Shown in pieces: positions 34,610 through 45,741 of a DNA stretch of 64,000 nt. Location of the stretch: NCBI GenBank assembly GCA_963989385.1, contig OZ022503.1, forward strand, positions 93,382,638 through 93,446,637, in the 5' to 3' direction. The position numbers were made by a program, and so were the translations under genes. Position 1 is the stretch's first letter, and every line of letters starts with the position of its first letter. The notes under the pieces were generated by a model. That model worked only from the letters and a program-made list of their open reading frames with translations, did not search any database and had not been told where the DNA came from. Source of the stretch: Ctena decussata. Taxonomy: Eukaryota > Mollusca > Bivalvia > Lucinida > Lucinidae.

Positions 34610-34836
34610 CAGGGGCGTAACTAGAGGAAATTTCATAATACGCACAACCATGTTTCATTCTCTACTTCTTGAAGGGAAAGCTAGTATTTCAGCCACTTTG
34701 GTAATTGGTATTGAAATCTTGTCTAATTTATAAATTTTCAGCATGCAAATATGCAGGTGCGTTTTGAAATTTTGTCAATTTTGACAAAATTTCAATACGC
34801 ACTTGCGTATTTGCCGTATACGTAGCTACGCCCTTG
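34610..34836. mobile_element. CAGGGGCG-ended MITE with internal hairpin
   Basis: Ends CAGGGGCGTAACTA and TAGCTACGCCCTTG form about 14-bp inverted repeats. TTGGC on both sides (34605-34609, 34837-34841) is a possible 5-bp duplication. Inside, 34744-34813 is a near-loopless hairpin: GCAAATATGCAGGTGCGT, then TTTGAAATTTTGTCAA, and back, with about three mismatches per 34. CAG ends recall hAT elements but the duplication is short. Confidence 0.72.
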
Positions 34837-34841
34837 TTGGC

Positions 34842-35076
34842 GTATTGCATTTTCATCAATAAAGTAAGCTGTGGCAAGAAATGTGCGTTAGAGTCTGTGC
34901 CAGTAGGTTCACACCTGTCTGCACATCCGTGCATTCTGAGCTTTCTTCCTGTTTCTCTTGTCTGAACGCCTAAGTAATGACATCGAAACTTATATCAAAT
35001 CCGATTTCCCGTATTTTGACGCCGCGGAGTCTGTTGCAGCTAAAAGTGCATGATATTTGTGTGCCTAATATATTTA
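34842..35076. other. No gene or repeat recognised
   Basis: Short spacer between two MITEs without recognisable content. Confidence 0.4.
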
Positions 35077-35314
35077 AGACCTGACACGACAAAACCAACA
35101 AAGGGCCATGTGCGGCCAGCGAAGACTCAGATCAATCTGGGCATCCACCCAGCCTGATCAGAGTATTTGCTGTGCGCCTAAAGGGTAGCTAAGGGTCTAA
35201 GCTAGCTTCATGCGGACAGCAAGGACTCTGGTCAGACTGGACGGTTGCCAAGTCTGATCTGAGTCATCGCTGGCCGCACTTCCCACTTTGGTGGTTTTGT
35301 CGTGTCGCGGTTCA
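35077..35314 (+). mobile_element. Foldback MITE F, copy 4
   Basis: The left tip is mutated (ACCTGACACGACAAAACC); the right end is intact (GTCGTGTCGCGGTTCA). The spacer AGGGTAGCTAAGGGTCTAAG is in plus orientation. Confidence 0.88.
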
Positions 35315-36210
35315 TTTATGTTTGGTTAAAGCTAGCTCAGGGAAAGAACATCAGCAGATATTGTCTTGGTACATTTAACCACATGCTACTATTTCCATTT
35401 GGTGCCGTGGGTGATATGTGAACATCTTTATTATATCAGTTCTAGATTGTTTTCCTTGTTATATTACTTTGCTTAGTTTGTTTTTTGTTTTATATGCAAT
35501 GAATATGTTCCTGCATTGTGCTGTAAAACAATATGACACTTTTATTAACTGGTATCGGATGAAAATCTAAATACCGAAGAAACTTCTGTTATGATCTACA
35601 ATTCGATATAAGAATCTATCTTCCATACGACAGCATTATGAACAAAACAAGATACCCATATGATACCATATTTTATAGACCCATTACTGACTATGAATAA
35701 AACCTACAGCAAAGTCAATCCTGGGCTACAAATGCTATTATAAAGTTTAATGCAGTTTCTATATTAATTTTTAGTAAACGAAGAATGTATAACCCTGAAG
35801 CGACTGGTGCAAAAACAAATGAAACAATAACGTATAATATCATTGCACTTTCCGTACCAACATTGCATCATAAACCTCTTCCATTGGTTGCTTGCTTGCC
35901 CTCTTCCACCGATTGACTTTCCTCTTCAGTGGCTTCTTGCGTGCGGTTATCAAATATATCAAGAACTAGTCCTCAACTGTCGTAGATTTGCCAAGCACTC
36001 AATATAATATTTTCTCCATGTACTCAGACAAGATACTTGTCAGTATTTTCTATCCATATCAAAATCTGGATGACATTGCGTGCGAACTGTGCTTAGCGTC
36101 CGTGCATTAATTAGTATTGAACAGTAAGATCCATTGCAAGTAAGTAATACATCCAGGGAACCATAAAAACAGTCTCGGGTGATTTGGTCTGTTTATGACA
36201 AGTCATGAAA
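35315..36210. other. No gene or repeat recognised
   Basis: AT-rich, no credible frame. Confidence 0.5.
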
Positions 36211-36440
36211 TGAGCCACGACACAACAAAACCAACAAAGTGGCATGTGTTCCCAGCGAAGACTCTGATCAGCCTGGGCATCCGTCCAGTCCAACGAATGT
36301 CTCGATGTGCGCTTAAAGGGTAGCTTAAGGTCTAGACTGCCTCCGTGCCTGCAGTGAATACTCTGATCAGACTGCGCGACTGCCCAGGCTGATATGAGTC
36401 TTCGTTGGGCGCACATGCCGCGTTTTTAGTTTTGTCATAC
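36211..36440 (+). mobile_element. Foldback MITE F, copy 5, 3' tip replaced
   Basis: Starts TGAGCCACGACACAACAAAA. The right arm runs to TTTTGTCATACGTG, where the family reads TTTTGTCGTGTCGCGGCTCA, so the last bases are mutated or lost. LINE sequence begins about ten bases further on. The 101-codon frame here is arm translation. Confidence 0.85.
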
Positions 36441-36448
36441 GTGTATAT

Positions 36449-36690
36449 ATGGCCACATCTCAAGGTCTTCTGGTTTAGCAAAGACGATTCTACAGGTCAC
36501 AGTGAAAGGAAAAAGAAAAAGAGGCAGACAGAAGAAGAGGTCGGAAGACAATATAAAGGAGTGGACAGAAATGGATTTTGCCAGCTCAGCTAGGGCAGCT
36601 GAAAACAGGACAAGGTGGAAAGGGATTGTTTCGAAGTCATCTGTGGTACCCCAACGACCTAGTAAGGTTACGGGATAGATTAGAATAGCA
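36449..36690 (+). pseudogene. LINE 3' fragment beside MITE F copy 5
   Basis: From TGGCCACATCTCAAGGTCTT to GGTTACGGGATAGATTAGAA it matches the LINE 3' end. It is 5'-truncated. Its left junction coincides with the missing tip of the MITE. Confidence 0.82.
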
Positions 36691-36939
36691 ATACAGATCA
36701 CACTCTCTATCACCTTCATAACCAGGGCTACCTTTACAAACAGACCCTAATGAGCTGAGATTATAAAAAGAAGGAAGAAAATAATACAATCTTTGTTATG
36801 ATACAGTCAGGGGAAACAATTTAGAGCCACCACACGCCACACGGCACCTAACACCAGCTAAGGTAAGCATGAATGTTTTCTGAAAAATAGATCCTCCAGA
36901 ATTAAATGTGGTCAAAGTACCAAATAATGCATCCGAATA

Positions 36940-37174
36940 TGAGTCGCGACTCGAGAAAACAACAGTGGTTGTGCACATAGCGCAGAGTCAGATCAGCCTG
37001 CGCACCCGCCCAGTTTGATCAGACTCTTCTCTAAGCGCTTTAAGGATAGCTAATGGTCTATGCTACCTCCATGCGCCCAGCAAAGATTCTGATCAGACTG
37101 AGCGGATGCCCAGGCTGATCTGAGTCTGCGTTGAGCGCACAACCACTGTGTTGGTTTTCTTGTGTCGTGGCTCA
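36940..37174 (+). mobile_element. Foldback MITE F, copy 6
   Basis: Starts TGAGTCGCGACTCGAGAAAA, ends TTTTCTTGTGTCGTGGCTCA. Full length with scattered substitutions. Confidence 0.9.
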
Positions 37175-37443
37175 TTTGAGTATCAAAGTAAGACTGATCT
37201 ACCCGGTTTAATTTATATGGTAATAAAGAGTTGTCTTCTGTGATCAGTAGTCGTTTTCTCAGCATAAATAATTCTAAAGTTTGAATGGTCTGCAGGAAAA
37301 TATGCATAATTAAGCATTGTATGCATGCAAATTCACAGTCTGCACGAAAATGTCAAGCAATATAGATGCATGCAGCCTTAAGGCATACGCTTGAACAATT
37401 TCAGATACTAAGACAAAGAGACAGCAGTGTATCGATAGACATA

Positions 37444-37662
37444 TGAGCCGCGACACGAGAAAACCAACAAAGTGGTTGTGCTCCCAGCGCCGTCTCAGAT
37501 CACCCTGGACATCTGCCAAGTCTGACCAGAGTCTTTGCAAAGCGCTTATATGATAGCTAGGGTCAAAACTACCTCCATGCGGACAGCGAAGACTCTGATC
37601 AGACTGGGCGAGTTTGCGCTAGGCGCACAACCACATTGTTGGTTTTCTCGTGTTGCGGCTTA
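37444..37662 (+). mobile_element. Foldback MITE F, copy 7
   Basis: Starts TGAGCCGCGACACGAGAAAA, ends TCTCGTGTTGCGGCTTA. A deletion removed most of CGGATGCCCAGGCTGATCTG from the right arm. TA lies on each side (37442-37443, 37663-37664), which might be a target duplication but is not seen in other copies. Confidence 0.9.
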
Positions 37663-37664
37663 TA

Positions 37665-38250
37665 TGTGAAGTTATTGTCATCAAGACAATTTTAACTCTT
37701 GAAAGTGACATTTCCATTAAAAAGTGAAGTTGCAGCAAGAAAGATGTGTTCTTTTATCATGCAAAACAGGTGGGTCAAGAAACTGCGACGGAGACGTACC
37801 ACCTGTTTGTTTTGAGGAACTGCATTGGAAGGGGGTGCTGGGTTGCGAGCATACAACAAGCTGAAGCCCCCGGTAGCTTTATTCACTGCCCTTTCCAAGA
37901 CGGAAATGGGAATTTCTGATGTGGATTCTGTTTTTTTTTTTTTAGGGCATGTATAGCTGGCCATGCATCTCGCTTTTTGATTTGTTTTATGATTTAAAGT
38001 CGGAAACAGATGTTTTTTAATGTCTTAGGTATTATGTATTACTTTGATGATTATTGTATTCATTGTACATTTCTTTTATGTTCGACTGGGTTTTTATTCT
38101 GTTTCCTAATGTTGCGTGCGTTTCTTCCTTTAACTTCAGCGTCTTTGGTGGCCTTTGCTTTGTGATCGTGGCCTTTCTTATGTTTGTTCATTAAATTAGT
38201 AAACACTCTCTAACGGAGAGTATAGAAGTGGCAATGGTAGTTCATAGGTA
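37665..38250. other. No gene or repeat recognised
   Basis: Poly-T at 37931-37943. The frame at 37692-37964 (minus) has a poly-Lys start from that run and no family motif. Confidence 0.45.
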
Positions 38251-39257
38251 TAGTATTCCTCAAAATTATTGAGAATTTTTTGCAAAGTGCAAATTAAGCA
38301 CTGGTGGTTGACAGATCATGTAATTTACTTAATATCTTTGTTTACTTAGTTAACAACATCCCTCTGTGAACTTTTTAGCGTACCAGTATTACTCATATGT
38401 TTGAGTCACAAATGTTATATCCCCTTGAATTGTGCCACCCAGAGATTTTTTGTCCGAATGGAAAAGTATGTACCCTTACCAAATAAAATCGATATTTGTG
38501 GAAAATATAATGACAAATCAGTTGATTTCTGAATGTTTTTTCATCTAGAGATAAGGTGTTGGCAAACTGAAAACAAAACTTTGTGCGAGCTTGTCAGCTG
38601 TAGATGCTGCTGGCGTTCAAACACGTGACTTCATTTCGAAAAAGTGCTCAAAATTGGGGAAAATTGCAGTTTTGACAGAGGGTATGTTGCTCTGATTCAT
38701 TCTTATTCTATACATCTCGACGGAAACGGCACAAAACCATATTTTCTGTAAGGCCTAGTAAACGTGCTACAAGGGATATGAGTTTGAAATGATTATCTAT
38801 ACATTGCCAAAAATATTCCGTTCAGATCACTAACCGATCAGATTTTTTGCTGTTTCTGATGCCTTCAATAGTTTTCCTATAATATAACAGCCTGTCCCTG
38901 ACTCAGAAACTGGAATTAGTAACTTTAAATCATGCAAAATATTAAAGGCAACATTACTAATGTATATGGTGTTACCGAATGAAGAAAATAAATTATTTCA
39001 CCTGAGATAGTCTATTTCTAGCAAAGGTGGTATAGAAAAATATAGTCGAAATCAAGGGACAAATTTTTACAGGGGTGTACCCTAGCCCCTGCTCACCTAC
39101 CACTGACGAAAGAAAATGCATCATATTGTCATTTTTGTATACCCAACTTGAAACAGAGGTTCTTTTATTGTATTTAACATGTTTAAAATATTGTTGAACA
39201 TGTATGTCTGGCAACTGTGTGCCAAAATGCAATTCTCAATAATTTTGAGGAATACTA
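38251..39257. mobile_element. 1-kb inverted-repeat element, TA ends
   Basis: TAGTATTCCTCAAAATTATT plus GAGAATT (38251-38277) returns in exact reverse complement at 39231-39257: 27-bp perfect inverted repeats including a terminal TA that may be the target duplication (Tc1/mariner style). The inside lacks a transposase; the frames 38993-39232 and 39121-39351 have no motif. Confidence 0.82.
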
Positions 39258-40123
39258 TGTATAGTATAGTATATGTATATGTTTGCAACAAAAGAAATAG
39301 AACTGTATAAAATGTTAAAAATCTGCAATTAGTGCATAAATATCGTGTCACGCGCTATTAACAGACAGAGCTAAACGAACACAAAACCATGTATAAACAA
39401 GCTGGTTCATGTATATAATGACTCGCTTTGCGACATTTCGCTTGCAAGTTGCAGGGCAATACTCCGCCAATACCTCATTTGCAGATATCGACAAAAGACT
39501 TGCATGCTAGATTTATACAGATTCAGATATTGTAAAATTGGTAGAGAGCAGGCGACAGCGAGTGAAAAATTTAGTGAAAATGATTTTGACTTGTAAACTG
39601 CTGCTAAAGGTTGGGACAAATATTCACGAATGTTGACCATGGTCAGAAACGAGGATTTTTAATGATGGATAAGACCGATATGAAAATCAGGCATATGCAT
39701 ATACCTCTATGTTTTCTGCTCCTTCAACAAAAGAGGAAGCTACTTTCGTGACCTCCTGCCTGCTCCACTGGAGAACGAAGCCCTGCCAAACGCTGTTAGA
39801 GCAGCAAATTCTTTGCTTGAAGAAACGGTTCAATTTGATGGGAGGCCACAAAGAAAATGGCAAAGTTACTTCGTCTGAAACTGTGGTATTGTATCACATA
39901 ATATAATTTTATAATCTCGTTGATCAGAAAACCAATATAACACTGGACATCAGCTTCTACAAAAAGCACAAAGAGTCCATTATATAGTTCATTGTTATTC
40001 CCAAATCAGTCTGTGGGGTATTCAACTGATTATAAGGTAAGGAAAATAACATATGAACCATTAGTAATGTTATATCATGCCATGTCTGTACTCCAATAAG
40101 ACAAATTTCATTCATAAGATTAC
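39258..40123. other. No gene or repeat recognised
   Basis: Frames at 39407-39640 and 39709-39906 carry no family signal. Confidence 0.45.
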
Positions 40124-40361
40124 TGAGCCGCGACACTAGAAAACCGACAATGTGGTTGTGCGCCCAGCGCAGACTCAGATCAGCCTGGGCATCCGCCCAG
40201 TCTGATCAGAGTCTTCGATGTCCGCATGGAGGTAGCTTAGTCCCTAAGCTACAATTTGAGCATTTAACGAAGAGTCTGGTCAAATTTGGCGGATACCCAG
40301 GCTGATCCGAGTCTGCGCTGGGCGCATAACCACTTTGTTGGTTTTCTCGTGTCGCGGCTCA
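40124..40361 (-). mobile_element. Foldback MITE F, copy 8
   Basis: Starts TGAGCCGCGACACTAGAAAA, ends TCTCGTGTCGCGGCTCA. The spacer (GCATGGAGGTAGCTTAGTCC) is in the opposite orientation to copies 1-7. Confidence 0.92.
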
Positions 40362-40652
40362 ACTAGTGATAATGTAATATCTCATGATGGAAAAGTCAAA
40401 GTTACGAAACTTCAAGGCCTTTCGGGCTAGACGATGCACAGAACAATAATTTGGTAAGTAATTATTGTGTCTAAGGTCGGTGACAAAAAATAAACCTGTG
40501 TGTAGAGAACCGAAAGAGAGAGATACTGGAATTGTTAAGATAAGAAAACTGCAGGGGACTGAGTGTGTAGATAGTTGTTTGGTTATATTACACACATACG
40601 GCAATGGAAATTCAACTCTTTTATACAGCGCGCTGAAAATTTTGATAGAAAA

Positions 40653-40722
40653 TTCTGAGTTTATAATTAGTAAACAACATATCGTGGCTAAGATATGTTG
40701 TTTACTAATTATGAACTCAGAA
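40653..40722. repeat. Hairpin, 30-bp arms with one mismatch
   Basis: The left arm ends TTAGTAAACAACATAT; the right arm starts ATATGTTGTTTACTAATTAT. The 10-base loop is CGTGGCTAAG. The 132-codon frame 40465-40863 reads through it, so that frame is probably not a protein. Confidence 0.85.
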
Positions 40723-41330
40723 CTTGGTATTACCCATGTGTTAATATCTGCACATGGTTCAGAAGTTGTGCGAAGTAATCGTAAACGTCAAATAAGCGCG
40801 CCACACCGTTTGTTTAACACTGGCTCTACGCCCAGTAATCCACGACTATTTGCAGAAGGCTGATTCCCTTTTTGTGCTTTATCATCGTATACAGTTAAGC
40901 TAGAAAAATGGATAACTAAGAAAAAAATGAAGTCGTCCCTGTTGACATAATGCTAGTGGGCAGTCAAGCTATAGAGCGAATGAAATGGAATCTGCGGTCA
41001 GAAATGCAACATGCAACACCTATTGATTTTTAAATGAAACCAGTGGTGCCCGTTGACTAAACATCTTCAACCTTAGATTTGGTAGATTCCATACAAATTG
41101 TATTGAACTTACGAAGATCTTAGGCTTCAGCCGTTCAGAAAAACGAGCATCGGAATCATTATGCTGAAATACGGGAGATAACTAACAGCCACCGCGCAGC
41201 GAGGATTCTCCTCTCCTGACTATTTTAATCTGATTTACACCAGAATGTAGTATGACTTAAGAAGAAACTAACACTTGGCTCAGTCCAGTGTGCTGTCTGT
41301 CTGCTTGTGTATGAATGACAGCAAGGGCTC
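40723..41330. other. No gene or repeat recognised
   Basis: Nothing above chance; the sequence adjoins the RT remnant that begins on the minus strand at 41845. Confidence 0.4.
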
Positions 41331-41338
41331 CATTCCGA

Positions 41339-41845
41339 CTACACCCGAATATTTAAAATTAGATACCACCAGTTTACATTCGTAGCATTCTGTTTGTTCT
41401 CTTTGACAGTGCAGCCCTTCCAAAATGCACTCCGAATAAGTTGAAAAATGTAAACCCCATAAGAGGTAAAACGGGGAACATCACCATCCCAAAAAGGAAA
41501 ATTCACGATGTTAAAATCAAAGCCATCGCGTTTATCATAAATTTTGATTGAAACAAATCGTTTTGAAATAGATAAATGTAAATCCAAAAACGGGGCTTCA
41601 TTATGGGCTGTATTAGCTTTGTTAAACTGCAGGTCAGGTGGGTAAACTCTATTCACCATGCCTTCAAAGTAAGGATTGTCAATATGTAAAAGATCATGTA
41701 GATATCTAGATGTAGAATTTAAAGCCTCAATAATTTCAGTTTAATTATTATTAGAAAGAGAAGCTATGAAATCTCTTTCATAGCAAAATATAAACAAATC
41801 CGCGACAAGAGGAACACATCTCGAGGGTTACTCGTGATGCCGAAC
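41339..41845 (-). pseudogene. RT-element remnant, active site mutated (RYLHDL)
   Basis: Minus-strand frames give VPLVADLFIFCYERDF (41776-41835), STSRYLHDLLHIDNPYFE after one stop, then MVNRVYPPDLQ, DLHLSI, KIYDKRDGFDFNIVNFPF and YGVYIFQLIR. The YxDD box is changed to YLHD. Same broad RT family as 50345-50985 but a different lineage. At least one stop and shift. Confidence 0.78.
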
Positions 41846-43729
41846 AGTGATGCCTCGTGACGGATTTCTCTATCAACACCTCGTACCGAAGAGAAATACT
41901 TTTTCTTGCATACATTTTGGTTCACATGCTTGACTGTAAACGAAGGACTTAGCCTATACGATTTTAGACTTTTAGAGGTTTTTTTTTTATTTTTCACGTT
42001 AATGTTTGGAGTGGCATATGGTGACGTCATTTTGAATTTTCACGACGTCATCGTCTAAAGAAAAAAAGAAGCAAAAACACCCCCCAAAAAAGTCACTTAA
42101 CGACGTATATACGTGAGCACGTAGACAACCAATGCGTTTAATGCACACAATTCTTATCCGATCCCGGGTCAGATAACAATGGAATGTATGATAGGGTTGA
42201 GGCCGAGATAAGGACATCTAAGGCTTGTTTTTAGATTATTTAGTTTTACTCGAGGCTTGCCGAGCATAAGGCCCAAAATTACCTGAAAACGAGCCTGGGA
42301 TTTCCTTTTCGAGGCCTCAGTGGCATTTTTAGTTATTTTTCTCACCTACTATACATTATAAAACATAATATTCATTTAATTCTTAACTTCTTATTGAGGC
42401 CATTTCTATAAACTTAAAGCTAATGTTCTATGAATAGTTTGACAGTGTGCTCATTTTATCTGCTGCATGCATTTTTCATTACCGACTGGTTATCAGAAAT
42501 CTACAGTGACACTTCCTGTAAATCACTGGGTGTCAATTTCATATTCTGCATGCAATCTACATGACAGGTAGGAAGTGCATTGTTTGAAAATCAATGTGTA
42601 ATACACAGTTCCGAGAATAGCCGCTAAGCTCCGCCTGCTTAGTTACTGTTACTACGTCTCACAAGCTTACACAAAGATGGCGGAAAAACAAATTACAAAT
42701 GCAAGTGTCTGCTAAATGTTGGCGATCTATGGCAAAGAATCAGCCTCCTCATGACCTACACCTGGCAGCTGGCGCATCATGCATTTCCGATGCGTTCTGT
42801 TCTTGCAAAGCAGGGTAAGTTTATTAAAAGTGGTGTTAGTTTGCTTTCTTTAAACAGGTATCCACCGCTTCATTAACTGTTTGGTAAAATCACGGACTTA
42901 TGTTGGTCAATCCACGTTTGATTTGTTTTTGAGACTATGTCACGTGCACAGGTGTCCTTGCATTGGCCAGGTGTACGCTATCATGTGATTTTGTGTGACA
43001 TTCTGGGAGTGGCTTGGAACTGTGTATTGATTGTGCTGCACTATATATAGTACTGACTAACATTTTGAGACAGCTGTCTGAACATAGGCTGAATAAAATA
43101 TAGAAACATCTCAGACAGCTGTAGAATAGGATTGTTTTGTCTGATGGGCGAAAAAATATTTGTGGGTACAGTGAAACACCGGATATGCTTATCTGGTGTA
43201 CAAGAATTAAAGGCTTCGTGTTGTGTAGAAATAAAGTTACCGAAAATAAAAAGTCTGAAAATTGGGACAGATAGGTATGTGGAAATCTTGGTCTAAACTG
43301 TTCGTCATGCCATCTGTATGTTTGGAAGCATCACAATAATTCAAAACCCAAGTGTTCCATTTACGAGAAAATTACCGGAATTATTTTATGTGTCCTATTT
43401 TTTTTTAATTTTATGTATATCATCTGATGGCAGGTTTAACGCGCCAAACTTAAGAAAATAAATAAAATAAATAAGAGAAGGATAAAAAATGAGAATTCAG
43501 TAAATAAAAATAAAGAATAATTAGCGATTGGAAAGATGAGGTGGGAGGGGGGGGGGGGGGGGGGGTAGCGGTACATGGAGTGTATATACGAGATTAAAAT
43601 TTTAAAGAAAACAATATTTTGGAAAATGCAAACATGAAAGGGACCTTTTTTGTTTGCTTTCGTAAAAATACATTGTACAGAGAGCAAATTACGACAATTT
43701 CAAGGAGCAAATACGCCTACAGCTATATT
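41846..43729. other. No gene recognised; G-run and short inverted repeats
   Basis: A poly-G run is at 43549-43565. CAGCTGTCTGA (43072) and TCAGACAGCTG (43112) form an 11-bp inverted pair. 42660-42790 is more GC-balanced but has no open frame I trust. The minus frames 41764-42217 may be upstream parts of the RT element; no motif was seen. Confidence 0.4.
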
Positions 43730-43874
43730 TGAGGCGCGCTGCGAGAAAACCAACAATGTGGCATGTGCGCCCAGCTAAGACTCAGATCAGCCTGGACATT
43801 CACCCAGTCTGATCAGACTATCCATTGTGCGCTTAGAAGGTGCCACTTTGCTAGTTTTGTCGTGCCGCGGCTCA
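43730..43874 (+). mobile_element. Foldback MITE F, copy 9, internally deleted
   Basis: Only about 145 bp: the left arm to GTCTGATCAGACTAT and the right tip from GTGCCACTTTGCTAGTTTTG to CCGCGGCTCA. The spacer and most of the right arm are gone. Confidence 0.85.
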
Positions 43875-45182
43875 TTTTGTTTCCTCAAGCATTTTCTGCA
43901 GACTGCTCTGCATCAAACTTCACAAAGTAATTATTAAGTCAGTCTGACGGTTATAAGATTATAGACTAACAATAGTTATATATTTTTGTTATTCTTCTCT
44001 GACCCTCCTGAGAATTGATCCGCATAGCCATTCCTGCAAATATTTATAGTAATTGAATTTCCTTCAGACAATATGCACTTTTAAATACTGATTGCTGGAA
44101 GCGTTTCTTCTGTTTCTGGCATATGGGTCTTTTTATGTTAGCATATGACATGATGCAATATAAAGGTCTTTTTTGCACATAATTGCATATAAATTCTCAG
44201 TCAGCAGTAAAATAGCTTTGCTTTCTATGAGTGATCGGACTGGGCTAAAAAACTGTAATTGATCAAACATCGATGGTCGAGTGAACATCGATTATTAATG
44301 AGACTTTTGAATAAACGCTAGTTTTGTTTCGAAGATATATTCCTTTGCTATGTTTCATGCAAAACTATAACATTTAACTCGGTCATTATTCGAGTTTCAG
44401 CGCGCGCTATTGACTCATGCATAAGGTTATGCGAATTAATCAATCAGACAATATAAAACGATCTGGAGTTCTGTTATTAAACCAAACTAGACACAAAAAG
44501 CCTATACTGTAAAATATCATTTATTTTTTCCTCAAAGCTCATGTCAAATTATGTCAATTTATTATGAATGCTAGATGTGTAAGCTAAATGCATCCATTTT
44601 CGTTAAAGTTGAAACAGTTTACACATTCATGAAAATACCTTGATTTATGCCCATATAACGTTGAATCAACATTGATGATTGAATCATATCTGATCCAACG
44701 TCATGACATCATTTAAGTATTATATATTCTGTATATTTCCGGCCAAAAGAATTTCGAAGTATGGGACATCCAAACAGAGCTTGGTGAAAATGAATTGCCT
44801 GTAACAAAACATCAACTCATAGTGCAGCAAAGGTGATAGCCACAATTTATACAAGAAACCTAACGCTTAAATTGCCATTCGTCGCCTACACCAACATACT
44901 TTACATTATTTTAAACAGACGATAATTATTAGAAACTTGTTTCCAATGCATCGCAAGTAAACAAGTGAAGTTTGTGAAACAAAATAAAACTACTAAAAGA
45001 CTCAATGTAAACTACTAACTAAACCTACTGACCAAATGTGTCCCGCCTTGGATATTATTGCTAAAATACCATTAGAACTTGAACTGTCATTTCCCATATC
45101 ATTCACTTAAATAGATAACTAAGTGTTTCTGTCTGCTAGAAAGACAGTTATTAAACACGCAAAAACCTTTGGTTCTTATTTA
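43875..45182. other. No gene or repeat recognised
   Basis: AT-rich throughout. Confidence 0.5.
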
Positions 45183-45390
45183 TTAACCCATTTATCCCCA
45201 ATGGACTTTTCTATGTGTATCAAACGGATGAGTTCATTTATCAATTATCATTTGTTTGATTTTATTTCAAGCAGAAATCATCATTTGTCTTGTACAAATA
45301 GTGAAGATCCTGATCAATTGCCGCAATATGCGGCGTCTGATCTGGATCTGCACTGTGTGTCTATGTCCTGTTTTGGGGACGATATGCGTT
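45183..45390 (+). repeat. TTAACCCATTTAT repeat, decayed MITE-like copy
   Basis: Starts TTAACCCATTTATCCCCAAT and contains TTGCCGCAATATGCGGCGTC, a short palindrome in a CTGATC context. The build resembles a MITE family I associate with bivalves, from memory and unchecked. The 89-codon frame across it is not taken as a gene. Confidence 0.45.
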
Positions 45391-45731
45391 AATTGGTTTA
45401 CTTAGTTTTTCTCTCGAAGAGTTCACTGTGCTTGCCAAGAAAACGGTGCAATGATTAGGCCACGATATTACTGAAAGTGACTGCTAATAGTCTTTTAACA
45501 GCAACAAGAAACTATCTAGGGACATTTGCATTAATGAAGTAAGCAACAAAGCAATAAAGCACATGGTGTCTGTAGTTAAAAGCAAATTACTGATCTATAT
45601 CGGTTGACTATAGCAAAAGCAAGGCAACTTGAGTTCAAAAGCGCCTTTTTTAGTTTTGGTATATAAACTGTCTATAGCAAGCTATCAATTCTCTGTTACT
45701 TCAGTGTATTGAGTCTATTTTCAAGGGAAGT
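45391..45731. other. No gene or repeat recognised
   Basis: Unassigned AT-rich sequence up to the LINE target duplication. Confidence 0.45.
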
Positions 45732-45741
45732 AGCTTTGCCA
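45732..45741. repeat. LINE target duplication AGCTTTGCCA, left copy
   Basis: Identical to 47903-47912, just past the LINE tail. Confidence 0.82.

Noticed and set aside
36111..36416. 101-codon frame, and similar frames at 28604, 37310, 53406, 57708, 58601 and 62074
   Set aside because: These are translations of MITE F arms. The same peptides recur wherever the arm does.
40465..40863. 132-codon frame
   Set aside because: It reads through a near-perfect hairpin and matches no family.
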